A DNA stretch of 64,000 bases from Chitinophaga pinensis (lineage in GTDB: Bacteria; Bacteroidota; Bacteroidia; Chitinophagales; CAMDFR01). The notes beneath the pieces were generated by a model. The model did not search any database and was not told the DNA's origin. It saw only the letters and a program-made list of their open reading frames with translations. Position 1 is the first letter of the stretch; each line of letters opens with the position of its first letter. Shown piece by piece: positions 32,201 to 38,213 of this stretch. Where the stretch lies: contig CAMDFR010000003.1 in NCBI GenBank assembly GCA_945897725.1, positions 62,001 through 126,000 on the forward strand. Reading direction: 5' to 3'. The position numbers and the translations under genes are program-made.

Positions 32201-35200
32201 CTAATTCCTCGCACATAAGGATTAGCAATAGTAATACTAGGAGTTAATCCCGAGGACGGGCTCCAACTATAAGTATATGGACTAGCACCACCAGTAGCTG
32301 TAGGGCTAGCACCTAATCGAACACTATCAGCACCACAATTCACCAAAGAGGCATCAGGGCCAGCATTTGCAGCTGGACTTGAATTAATCGTGATAATTGA
32401 CGAACCTGTCATCAAAGAGGAACAGCCAAATGAATTTGTTCCTCTTACGGTATAAGAACCTGCCGTTGTTTGTAAACCAAATGTGAGCGCCGAACCTGTT
32501 CCTGCAATTGGAGAACCAATATTCGTAATTCCATTAAGGATAAGTTGATAGTTGACGCCAGTCTGACTTCCATCTAAGCCAACAGACAAACCTGCACCTC
32601 CGCTACAGTATGATCCTCCACCCGTTACATTGAATGTATTATCAGGAGTTGGGTTAACGGTAACCACTATTGTAGAAGAAGATGTACAACCTTTTGCATC
32701 CGTAACTAGTATAGTATAAGTATATGTACCGGCTAGACTTGGATTTACTGTTGCTACAGACGAAGTGGTTGGGGAAATGGAAGTACCTGTCCATAGATAA
32801 GAAAACGGACTTGCACCACCTGTAACATTTGCTGTTAATACTGCACTTCCGCCTGAGCCAGCACACCAGGTAGTAGAACCACTTGGGCTGATTGAAACAG
32901 CTAAAGAGGAAGCAACCACGGTAATTCTGACTTGATCCGTAGCAGTACAGCCGTTTGCATCAGTAACTGTAACTGCGTAATTTGTTGTTGAACTAATTTC
33001 TTTTACATATGGATTGGCAATCAAGGTACTAGGAGTAACTCCAGTAGAAGGACTCCAGCTATAGCTATAAGGGCTTAATCCGCCAGAAGCTGTTGGCGTG
33101 GCTCCAATTCTCACGCTATCATTTGGACAATTCGTAATGTTTTGGTCTAAGCCTGCATCAGCAAGTGGTTGTGCATTTACTGTAATATTTTTCGTCAATG
33201 TAGTGGAACAACCTAAAGAATTACTCAGCACTAACTGTATGACCCTAGTACCACTGGCACCCCATGTAAAGTCGGTAGTGCTTGCTGTTGGTGTTGAAGC
33301 AGTTCCACCAATGCTACTCCATGAATAGGTACAACCTGAACAATTTAACAAACTTCCAACTGCATATGGTCCAGAGAGAGCGTTTGTACATACAGGGGTA
33401 GGTCCAGTAATGATCCCCGAAGGTGACAAGCAGGTTGCCGTTCTATATATCAAATAATCTTCTATCTCTCCATCTGAATTGATATTAACTGTGGGAGAAG
33501 GAGACGCTTCCTTAAAGGCAGGATCGGTAGAAATTCTTAGTCTCATATAGCTTGTATCTGTTGCGGCAGTCCAACTTATACCACTCCAAGTTAAGGTAAC
33601 ACTGGAAGTATATGGTAAGGCAGTGGCTTTGGCTTGTTCGCTATCGTCAAACACTCCATTGCCATTAAAATCTATCCAACCTATCAAAACCGCAGTATCT
33701 ACTGCACTTTTAGCATTTACAATATTTATGGTTTTTTGGAAAATGGTAGTTGTATCAAAAAATTGCACCGAACTTCCTGGTAATCCATCCTCATCATCAA
33801 TTTCACTAGTATCATCTGCTCTAGCATAAATACCTGGTGAAGCTGGAGGCAAATTTTCGTTGTCCAATAAAGAACCGATTTTAACACGTGTATCTATAAT
33901 ATGATGTGGTTGTGCGTAAGAAAGCGGTGCGTCACCATGATCATAATTTAAGAGATTACCAATTCGCCATTTAAAGATAATATGAGTATCGTTAGTACCA
34001 TTACTTTTGGTTGTATCGAATGCAATGATTGGTCCAGCGTATGGTCCGATTAATCGCGGCTGAGTATAAACACTATGCGTTGTTGTAGCCAACACAATGA
34101 GTGAATCGCCTTCAACAAACATATGATTTGAACCTCTTGGATTTCCAGTAGCACCGAGATAGTCATTCGCTGATCCTCCTGCATATGTGGAGAAATTTAA
34201 TGTTGTCAAATCATTCAAAAGCGAGGTAAAAAAAATATCAATATTTCCGTTTTGGGTACTATCATAAAAGCTTCCACCACCTGCTAAATTTTTAACAGGA
34301 AATGAACCTGTTGCAGAAGTTGTACTGCCATAAATCATGACACTCGTTCCTTGGAATCCAGCAATACATGCTCCTATATCTGTGCCGGATCCACCAATAA
34401 ATGTTGCTTTCCAAGGGTCTAAACCAGTTTTTCCTAGTTTAGGGACTTTTCCCAACAAAATATCTTGCCTTCCACCAAACACTGTTTGAAACCTAGTACC
34501 TGAGCCTAGAGGAAATCCAGAGGAGCTTGTTGTACCAGTGATATAAATGGTATCTGCAGTTCCAATGAAGCAACCATTAAAATCATCTGCAGCCGTACCA
34601 CCAATTCGGCTAAGCTGAGTGAAGCTACTTCCCGCTGCGGCAAGGACTCCAACAACACCGTCTTCATTATTCGTTCCAGGATTGGAACCAGCAGCACTCG
34701 CAGTCAATGTTAACGAGGCATTTGTACTAAGTGTTGTACCAACAAAAGCAACAGCGCCATCAGAAAATACTTTTAAATCATTTAAGAAGTCATCTCCACC
34801 TCCACCAACATAAGTACCATAACTAAGTGTGTTGAAGGATGTAAATTTCGCAATGTACATATCAACTGCACCACCATATGAAGCATCTGCAGCACCTGAG
34901 ATATAGTTTGGAGAGGCTGTGGATAATGCGGCAGCTGTGGTGGCTCCAATAATATAACTATTATCAGAGAGTGCTCGAATAGAAAGTACTCCATCGTCAG
35001 GAACACTGCCATTATTCCCAGTGGCTGTACCGCCGCTACTACCAATAAATGAGCTATATAATAAACTTCCTAAGTCAGAGGCATTAAAACATGCTACGTA
35101 GCCATCAGTTGTTCCACCTTTTGCATTATCAAAAGCTGCAGGTGAAACAGATAAAGGAATGGTGCCTTGGGTTAAGCCACAAATAAATACATTTGTCTTA

Positions 35201-36291
35201 GAAGGGGAAAGACTAACTCCAAATAATTGGTCGGTGCCTGTAGAACCAAAATAAGTAATGGCCAAAATTTGCGTTCCATCTGCTTTTACCTTGTAAAGGA
35301 TACCATCTTGAGCCCCATTAGTAATACTGTCATAGCCATACAAGCTGTATGCAATATATGACGTAGAGATTGCTTGATTGGTAGCACCACCGACAAATAC
35401 GTTACCAGAATTATCAATGTCTACCCCATAAACATAGTCATCGAAAGAAGCGGAAATATTATCAAAGAAAGTTCCCCATTTTAAGTCTGGATCAATGACC
35501 AAGGCATACTTATTATCAATTAGATCCTTTGTTTTAAAGCTTACTGTTTTTTGATCTGCAGCAATATCAAAATTAAAAGACACTGGTTTTTTAGTTCCGT
35601 TTATTATTTGATAACTTTCAGGAATGCCAAATTTCAAATCATCAAAATTAAGCTTTACAATTAATTTACCCTTTTGGTCAAGAGCTAACTTGTCCTGACC
35701 TTTGAAAGACATTTTAATTAGACTAAAATCTGCGCCCGGCTTAACAATCCAATCAAACTCAAGCTCAGACTCACCTTGGCTATATAATCTCAAGTCTATG
35801 CCTGGGTATAAATCTTTCATGGTAATTTCTCCAAAACTTTTTACTCCAGAGGCATGAGTTGTCTTGTCATTACCTATAAAATAATTATATGAAGTAGGCA
35901 AAACAGCGGAAGTTAATACTTGACAATTTGGATTGCTATTTTCAAAAATGATACCCCAATTTTGAACTTCTCTTTTGAGGGAAGATTCATCTTCATCTGT
36001 TTCTTCTATTTCAGGTTTTACCGTACAAAATTTAATTTCATTATTTTTCACAATCAATTGACCAGAGGCTGATGAACCATAGTATTTAACTGCTGTTGGC
36101 CACTGACCTAGATTCTCAATAAAACTAATGGAGTTTTGAGACTTTTTTAGTGCCTCCTTAAGAATATCCTGGCCTCCGGAGGAGGCATTGATGGATGAGC
36201 CTTGTTTAGATGATTGTGCCAGCGTAGTAAATAAGCATAACACAAAAATTGCGCACACAAAAATATTTTTGTTAAAATTGTTAGTTCTCAT
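20278..36291 (-). CDS. Giant (5337 aa) repeat-rich surface protein with T9SS type B sorting domain (SprB-like)
   Basis: Domains in order: signal peptide (1-25); a DUF7948/SBBP-type N-terminal region with FIENLGQWPTAVKYYG (about 50-270); SBBP-like propeller repeats (about 280-770, e.g. DNSGNVFVGGAT); a GEVED domain (about 783-950, DHGDAPLSY to GEIEDYLIY); one PKD-like domain; nine A-B-C units plus two A-B units (about 1042-3840); two SGGTFSG-type modules; about twelve cadherin-like modules (about 3990-5240); and a type B sorting domain (about 5244-5337, YIPNGFSPNGDGSNDEFD, LYVFNRWGDVVWD). It should be exported through the T9SS and carried on the cell surface as an adhesin or gliding filament, as SprB is. 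No catalytic domain was seen. It is the first gene of the operon, with a promoter near 36.43 kb. The reading frame is open over 16 kb, with no frameshift. Confidence 0.92.
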   Translation of the reverse strand: MRTNNFNKNIFVCAIFVLCLFTTLAQSSKQGSSINASSGGQDILKEALKKSQNSISFIENLGQWPTAVKYYGSSASGQLIVKNNEIKFCTVKPEIEETDEDESSLKREVQNWGIIFENSNPNCQVLTSAVLPTSYNYFIGNDKTTHASGVKSFGEITMKDLYPGIDLRLYSQGESELEFDWIVKPGADFSLIKMSFKGQDKLALDQKGKLIVKLNFDDLKFGIPESYQIINGTKKPVSFNFDIAADQKTVSFKTKDLIDNKYALVIDPDLKWGTFFDNISASFDDYVYGVDIDNSGNVFVGGATNQAISTSYIAYSLYGYDSITNGAQDGILYKVKADGTQILAITYFGSTGTDQLFGVSLSPSKTNVFICGLTQGTIPLSVSPAAFDNAKGGTTDGYVACFNASDLGSLLYSSFIGSSGGTATGNNGSVPDDGVLSIRALSDNSYIIGATTAAALSTASPNYISGAADASYGGAVDMYIAKFTSFNTLSYGTYVGGGGDDFLNDLKVFSDGAVAFVGTTLSTNASLTLTASAAGSNPGTNNEDGVVGVLAAAGSSFTQLSRIGGTAADDFNGCFIGTADTIYITGTTSSSGFPLGSGTRFQTVFGGRQDILLGKVPKLGKTGLDPWKATFIGGSGTDIGACIAGFQGTSVMIYGSTTSATGSFPVKNLAGGGSFYDSTQNGNIDIFFTSLLNDLTTLNFSTYAGGSANDYLGATGNPRGSNHMFVEGDSLIVLATTTHSVYTQPRLIGPYAGPIIAFDTTKSNGTNDTHIIFKWRIGNLLNYDHGDAPLSYAQPHHIIDTRVKIGSLLDNENLPPASPGIYARADDTSEIDDEDGLPGSSVQFFDTTTIFQKTINIVNAKSAVDTAVLIGWIDFNGNGVFDDSEQAKATALPYTSSVTLTWSGISWTAATDTSYMRLRISTDPAFKEASPSPTVNINSDGEIEDYLIYRTATCLSPSGIITGPTPVCTNALSGPYAVGSLLNCSGCTYSWSSIGGTASTPTASTTDFTWGASGTRVIQLVLSNSLGCSTTLTKNITVNAQPLADAGLDQNITNCPNDSVRIGATPTASGGLSPYSYSWSPSTGVTPSTLIANPYVKEISSTTNYAVTVTDANGCTATDQVRITVVASSLAVSISPSGSTTWCAGSGGSAVLTANVTGGASPFSYLWTGTSISPTTSSVATVNPSLAGTYTYTILVTDAKGCTSSSTIVVTVNPTPDNTFNVTGGGSYCSGGAGLSVGLDGSQTGVNYQLILNGITNIGSPIAGTGSALTFGLQTTAGSYTVRGTNSFGCSSLMTGSSIITINSSPAANAGPDASLVNCGADSVRLGASPTATGGASPYTYSWSPSSGLTPSITIANPYVRGISSTTDYTVTVTDNLGCTATDEVQITVSSSSLSVSIGAGGTTTWCAGTGVSVSLTANITGGTAPFSYLWTGTSISPTTSASATANPNIAGTYTYNVNITDANGCTSNASVTITVNASPTAYSVTGGGAYCSTGVGVSVGLSNSESGVSYQLILNGVSNIGLPIIGTGAAISFGNQSTAGTYTVIATNSFGCTLLMTGSAIVTIITAPTADAGLDQVLVACASDSVRIGGSPTASGGTAPYTYAWSPSIGVTPSTSIANPYVKGIGSTTSYFVTVTDNVGCTASDEMSILILPTTMAVSITPTGSTTWCEGSGGSVVFTANVSGGVAPYTYTWSGTSVSPTTGQVVTANPSVAGTYTYVVSVLDAADCRVSSTITVIVNPLPNTTFVVTGGGTYCSGGVGLPIGTNSSEIGVNYQLILDGVTNIGSPVAGTGGALAFGNQLSAGTYTVNAVNSFTGCSGSLSGSVVIIIASNPIADAGPDKTLFDCAADSTQLGASPTASGGLSPYTYNWSPSTGLTPSNSSSNPFVKGIVSSTSYFVTVTDANSCTATDQVTVTVIPSNLSVSISPSGPLTWCAGTGGSVVLTANITGGTAPFNYTWTGSFISPTNTAVTTANPNVAGTYTYNLSVTDRNGCLSTSSVTVTVYALPNNSFVVTGGGGYCAGGIGVSVGLNSSEIGVDYQLLLGGLTNIGSPIPGTGSPLDFGNQTTGVYTVRATNALSCTILMTGFATVSMNTLPVANAGLDKSIINCPNDSIFIGGSPTASGGSSPYTYSWGPSIGLFPSNTVANPNVRGITSTTNYTVTVTDANGCTASDIATVTVIPSTLNVDIVPIGSTTWCGFSGSSVLLQSQITGGSAPYTYSWIGTDVFPATAANATANPQIPGVYNYLLIVIDASGCKDSATISVTVNSLPSAFSVTGGGSYCAGGIGVPVGINNSDTGVSYQLVFNGSLNIGLPILGTGSALSFGNQLVAGNYSVNAISSLGCLNPMTGFVTVIQNASPLANAGPDQIIITCPNDSLLLGGSPTATSGNSPYTYSWSPSLGLSSASVANPTLSGIGFSTYYAVVVTDANGCTATDQALISVQASSLVVNVVPSGGTSWCTGTAGSVVLTAGITGGTAPFNYSWIGSNLSSLSASSTIANPNVPGNYLYTVTVTDAKGCTNTANITLTVNALPDTSFAITGGGAYCAGGIGQSIGITNSELGVNYQLVLNGGTNIGFPISGTGAAISFGNQVLAGSYTVAATNSNGCNARLSGSVTIIINSLPTADAGSDQTLVSCDSDSVRLGGSPTASGGVGPYSYLWTPITGMRPSSTIANPFVGNIGSNTTYTLYVTDANGCSDSDMVFVDVVSSTLSVAISSSGPSFWCEAEGDSIEYTAIITGGTPSFTYTWTGYSVAPINTQVVNASPQSAGTYVYDVIVTDANGCQVSAERSIIVYPLPDTTNVVLGGGSYCSGGIGVPVSLNNSQSGISYQLVLNGGINIGSPILSVGGALSFGNQTSAGTYTVIGTSAFGCSSQMSGSAVVVMNPTPSADAGLDKNLVDCPSDSVMIGGSPVGVGGSAPYTYLWSPSTGIRPSDTLSNPYVGNLSLSALYEVTVTDVNGCTASDQMLITVSASDLGVSISPSGATRWCAFTGGSVFLTANVTSGTGPFTYQWTPVSHISSTSSQVVTVNPDSTGTYTYVVVVTDAHGCQSTSSIVITVDPQPNIYATSGGGSYCAGGAGFPILLSNSQTGISYQLVYNSGTNIGAPIAGTGFPISFPNQTIAGTYTIVATSANGCVVDMSGSAVIIAYSNPTADAGVDQSIVTCPSDSVRLGGSPTATGGSGVYSYLWSPDLGLTPINDIANPYVKGISSTTTYTLVVTDSNGCTATDQIIITTVPSNIAVSISASGSTSWCHLSGGSVVFSANITGGTGPYTYTWTGTSITPTSGASATANPQIAGSYSYTLQVTDSKGCSASANIDIIVYPKPDTIYNVLGSGSYCAGGTGLPISLDSSQLGVSYQLVFDGGTLIGSPVIGTGSSISFGTHLNSGTYTVVGTTINGCSAQMRGAAIIIVNPRPVADAGSDVTMVSCSADSMRLGGFPTASGGTAPYTYAWSPITGLRPSSVEANPYAGNIGSTTVYNLLVTDSNGCSASDNVVVFIVPSTLNVVISSGGSRSWCAGTNDSVSLVANITGGAAPFSYQWFGYRISPTTTQVTSVSPDTAGTYVYTVVVTDANGCQTSDTILVTVRPTITISMNSNDTICSGSSITLGGSPTVIGGSGSFTYTWSPGTDLSSVSVANPIASPITSTIYSVSVSDLFGCSSSSSVSVVVNALPRADAGADYVLTSCSSDSVRLGGSPSASGGVGPYTYNWTPITGVRPSVSIENPYVGNIGSTTTYTLQVTDSKGCSATDQVLVTIVPSTLNVNIIPTGVSWCEGSGGSTTLTAMVTGGRAPFSFLWIGSDLTGETSQIATVNPNIAGTYPYTIIVTDAGGCQSSKTDTLSVRANTKASITSMDTIHCTTDPPYSLTAIPSGGTFSGIGVIANVFYPSISGAGTRVINYRYTNSFGCSSDTTITFNVFNIATSSISGAPTFICINGSPTSLTGSPSGGTFSGSGMVGNVFNPLLAGVGTHVITYTASGSGGCATSSTVNITVNPTPVLDLRASSDTVCPGGSVLLSPNPSFDVFNIIWSNVGGAFIRNDINPITVSPTLVNHGYYATAISSPYNCIIRDTVFIHVNQRPAAVDDTISTCEDSLMSNFSILVNDNDLEGNGMVIGIIGGPYHGTVTNHGDGTIDYLPATDYNGTDSIIYTNTDANCPLSIDTGVVRIIICSLTDPPQVPNDTVVIPEDSTFTICYPITDPDTGDNHISALCGVLHGSVLLTNNDITNEVCVTYVPTLDYYGKDTVCIITCDNGSPVLCDTSYIYITIVPTNDPPSVPNDTVVLPEDSTFTICYPITDIDSMDTYTSTLCGVGHGSVIVIIDTLTDEVCVTYVPNLNYNGNDTICVITCDNGIPTLCDTSYIYITIDPTNEPPVGDNIYVSTSINNPIGVNIVSSTSDPNGDPMTYSYSTSPLNGTWTPTGPGIGIYTPNPEFVGNDSFQYIVCDSSPYLIQVLCDTAWVFITVNDTIVDTVNHAPLANIDRVSTTPGAEIIINPRGNDFDPDGDSLYLSLAVSGTTANGSWVRNSDGTVTFTANIVIAPGIYIDSIPYTICDSGAVYLPSPLCSSSFIIITINSIDTSRNRPPAAVDDYRTTGVNTPLVINVRFNDSDPDGDSLSIPNVIVPPLHGTTFIDPFGNVIYAPNAGYQGHDTFTYVICDNGRPTLCDTARVYITILSLLEANPDTLITGLNTSICYDVRVNDTGSTTLRICGISIYPSHGTVTVTDTVLCYTPDLGYAGLDTFRYVLCDTLGNTDTATVYVTTILCLPPHAKTNFGGVLQGDSVTIDVVANDLLYGNPLLSFGVTIAPSHGTVLTLGGDSLMYIPDPSYCGTDEFVYSIRTICGYDTALVVIDILCDSCSIPIALADTFDARGYGVGCFDTLDVLANDTFTTSVILTIIRDGIFGHASVTSSNQLLYEPNGTGIGGTDRVIYVITSTCGNDTGIMIVNLPMYPCNINPPQARPDYLTLCMDSCATVNLLSNDFDLDAGQNIRLISVIGGVHGTVVQLDDSTIRYCPNVGYAGVDTVIYTISDDGLPNLIDSFGVIYIQIDSCMNHTPRVIDSNGVLVDTIVYVIYDTSTLDTCLHILDIDGNRVTGSILISPQGDTMYFTGDSCFTYLPSSPGTYTGIIILCDDGVPVKCDTVYIVIHVLSARVILIDAVDDYENIAIDEPSIIDILGNDTIPKGGIDTTITIIVNPVHGTATLNPDGTVTYDPENGFTGRDSFRYILCVTYNSIIYCDTAWVYLFIQDDTLYIPNGFSPNGDGSNDEFDIPGLLNYPNATLYVFNRWGDVVWDTKAPYNLKKWDGNNDAGVPVPDGTYYFILDLKDGSKPFARFVAVHRGN
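24770..33165 (-). repeat. Protein-level tandem super-repeat, about 791 bp period (9 complete A-B-C units + 2 A-B units)
   Basis: Domain A starts ADAGxDxxLVxCxxDSVRLG, domain B starts near SGSTTWCAGxGGSVxLTA and domain C starts TGGGSYCAGGxGVPVxL. A starts are near 33165, 32365, 31575, 30785, 29990, 29200, 28410, 27625, 26840, 26046 and 25274. The first nine units span 7119 nt, or 791 nt (about 264 aa) each. The last two A-B pairs lack C; after A10-B10 a different PKD-like domain (TISMNSNDTICSGSS) takes its place. Units are clearly diverged at DNA level, so this is an old amplification. Confidence 0.93.
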
Positions 36292-36416
36292 GTTAAGTAT
36301 GATAAATTGTATGGATTTTTTTGCAATAAAAGGTTGTGTCTCTGTTGTAAGAGCGCATACAATAAAATAACGCAGAAGGCATTCATTTCTTCAAGTAGAC
36401 TTTATTTTATAGACAA

Positions 36417-36447
36417 CAAAAGTATGTATTAAAGACCACTTCACAAA
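36417..36447 (-). promoter_or_regulatory. Promoter of the giant surface-protein/T9SS operon
   Basis: On the minus strand: TTTG (36444-36447), a 19-nt spacer and TACTTTTG (36417-36424). Both elements match the Bacteroidota sigma-factor consensus (TTTG, then TAnnTTTG) at the ideal spacing. The predicted start is near 36410, giving a leader of about 115 nt. Confidence 0.75.
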
Positions 36448-36499
36448 GATTTAAACATTAATTACCCATTAAATATAATATTTTACCATAAATTATTGA

Positions 36500-36534
36500 T
36501 ATTAAAATATAAGCAAGAGCCTTAAAAGAGGCTC
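36500..36534 (-). terminator. Probable terminator downstream of lpdA
   Basis: A 6-bp stem GAGCCT/AGGCTC with loop CTTTTA on the minus strand is followed by TTGCTTATATTTT. The T tract is interrupted, so strength is uncertain; the place, about 70 nt after the lpdA stop and before the next promoter, is right. Confidence 0.5.
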
Positions 36535-36604
36535 CTTTATTCGATGAAAAATGAAGATAAAATCTCAGAGTGAAATTTAAAAAAATACGCTGCACAATTT
36601 TGTA

Positions 36605-38008
36605 CTAGATATGCAAAGCCCTTTTGGATGTGGCATCTAGACATGCTTCTTTAAATGCCTCTGTATAGGTTGGATGGGGATGACTCATTCGGCTGATGTC
36701 TTCGGCACTTGCTCTAAACTCCATTGCTACCACTGCTTCGATGATCAAATCAGCAATTCGAGGTCCAATCATATGTACACCTAGTATTTCATCCGTTTCT
36801 GCATCAGCTAATACTTTGATAAAACCATCGGTATCCATGCTTGCGCGGGCTCTACCACTTGCTTTGAATGGAAATTTGCCTACTTTAAAAACTTTAGCTT
36901 GAGATTTCAATTCTTGTTCGGTGGCACCAATACCAGCCGCCTCAGGCCAGGTATAGGCCACTCCAGGAATGAGACTATAGTTGATATGTGGTTTTTGACC
37001 CGCTAATATTTCTGCTACAAAAACCCCTTCTTCTTCTGCTTTGTGTGCTAGCATTGGGCCAACTACTACATCGCCAATAGCATAAACTCCTGGAACAATG
37101 GTTTCCAATTGGCCATTTACTGGAATTCTTTTTCTTTCGTCAAGCGTAATGCCTATTTTCTCCAATCCTAAATTTTCTGTATATGGGCTACGACCTACAG
37201 CTACCAGGCAGTAATCGCCTTTCAATTCTATTATTGCTCCGTTTTTATCCTCAGCACTTACCGTGACTTCATTTTTTTTAGCTACTGCACCTTTTACCTT
37301 ATGACCTAAGTAAAAATTGATTCCTTGTTTTTTTAAGACTCTGAGCATTTCTTTGGAGATATCAGTATCCATGCTTGGAACAATGGTATCCAAATATTCA
37401 ACAATAGAAACCTCGGCACCAAGTCTTTTATATACGGAACCGAGTTCTACGCCAATAATACCCCCACCAATTACAATGAGATGTTTCGGAATTTCTTTGA
37501 GTGATAAAGCTTCTGTTGAAGTAATAATTCGTTGCTTATCATTTTTTATAAAAGGAAGTACGGTAGGTTTTGAACCCGTTGCGATAATGACCTTATCGCA
37601 TTCAATTTCTTGAGTAGAAAGATCTTCTTTGGTCAGTAATAATTTATTTTTTGTAATAAATGACGCCGTACCATGAAGCACATCTATTTTGTTTTTTTTC
37701 ATAAGGAAATCTATGCCATCACAGGTCGTTTTTACAACACCTGCTTTGCGTTCAATCATTTTTGTAAAATCCACTTTAGGAGGATTGATAATGATTCCAT
37801 GGTCAGCAAACTCATGTGTTGCCTTAGAGAAATGTTCAGAAGAATCGAGCAGTGCTTTGGAAGGAATACAACCTACGTTGAGGCAGGTGCCCCCTAAGGT
37901 ATTATACTTTTCTATAAGAGCCGTTTTCATTCCTAATTGAGCACAACGAATTGCCGCTACATATCCACCTGGTCCTGCTCCAATAATGGTTACATCATAT
38001 TTTGCCAT
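36605..38008 (-). CDS. lpdA: Dihydrolipoyl dehydrogenase (E3)
   Basis: The 467-aa flavoprotein starts MAKYDVTIIGAGPGGYVAA (FAD-binding GxGxxG) and has the redox disulfide in GGTCLNVGCIPSK (Cys42 and Cys47), the NAD-binding GGGIIGVELGSVYKRLG (about 180) and the C-terminal catalytic HPHPTYTEAF (about 443). It reoxidises dihydrolipoamide in the pyruvate, 2-oxoglutarate or glycine-cleavage complexes. The frame is open for 22 more codons upstream, but a promoter at 38032-38066 predicts transcription from about 38026, so the start at 38008 is preferred. No E1 or E2 gene is nearby. Confidence 0.96.
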   Translation of the reverse strand: MAKYDVTIIGAGPGGYVAAIRCAQLGMKTALIEKYNTLGGTCLNVGCIPSKALLDSSEHFSKATHEFADHGIIINPPKVDFTKMIERKAGVVKTTCDGIDFLMKKNKIDVLHGTASFITKNKLLLTKEDLSTQEIECDKVIIATGSKPTVLPFIKNDKQRIITSTEALSLKEIPKHLIVIGGGIIGVELGSVYKRLGAEVSIVEYLDTIVPSMDTDISKEMLRVLKKQGINFYLGHKVKGAVAKKNEVTVSAEDKNGAIIELKGDYCLVAVGRSPYTENLGLEKIGITLDERKRIPVNGQLETIVPGVYAIGDVVVGPMLAHKAEEEGVFVAEILAGQKPHINYSLIPGVAYTWPEAAGIGATEQELKSQAKVFKVGKFPFKASGRARASMDTDGFIKVLADAETDEILGVHMIGPRIADLIIEAVVAMEFRASAEDISRMSHPHPTYTEAFKEACLDATSKRALHI

Positions 38009-38031
38009 ACAATAATTAGTATATTTTATTA

Positions 38032-38066
38032 CAAAGTTAGTGAATTTGTATTTACAAGGTGTCAAA
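38032..38066 (-). promoter_or_regulatory. Promoter of lpdA
   Basis: On the minus strand: TTTG (38063-38066), a 23-nt spacer and TAACTTTG (38032-38039). It matches the Bacteroidota form at the long end of the spacing range and leaves about 18 nt of leader before the ATG at 38008. Confidence 0.6.
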
Positions 38067-38213
38067 TCTACCATCAGGTAAATTCATGATTGTTAAAGAT
38101 AACAAGTGCATGAGCGGGTGAAGAAAGTGCCGTGCACTTCGAAACACGCGGCCCCTGGTATGATTATCCTTCTATGATGAGGCTATTGGGGCATGCCCAT
38201 AAAGTCAAGCTAT

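Larger units (their letters stand above)
36292..36604. other. Intergenic region with the operon promoter and the lpdA terminator
   Basis: The 313-nt gap holds a roughly 115-nt leader for the giant gene (36292-36410), its promoter at 36417-36447 and a small hairpin at 36517-36534. I see no reading frame or structured RNA beyond these. Confidence 0.7.

Noticed and set aside
24770-33165. The regular spacing considered as a CRISPR or DNA-level tandem array
   Set aside because: The period is 791 nt, there are no short direct repeats with unique spacers, and the whole run is one protein frame.
38125-38139. Inverted repeat AAGTGC-cgt-GCACTT and the GGGCATGCCC palindrome downstream of the 186-aa gene as a terminator
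   Set aside because: Stems of 5-6 bp with no T tract on either strand.
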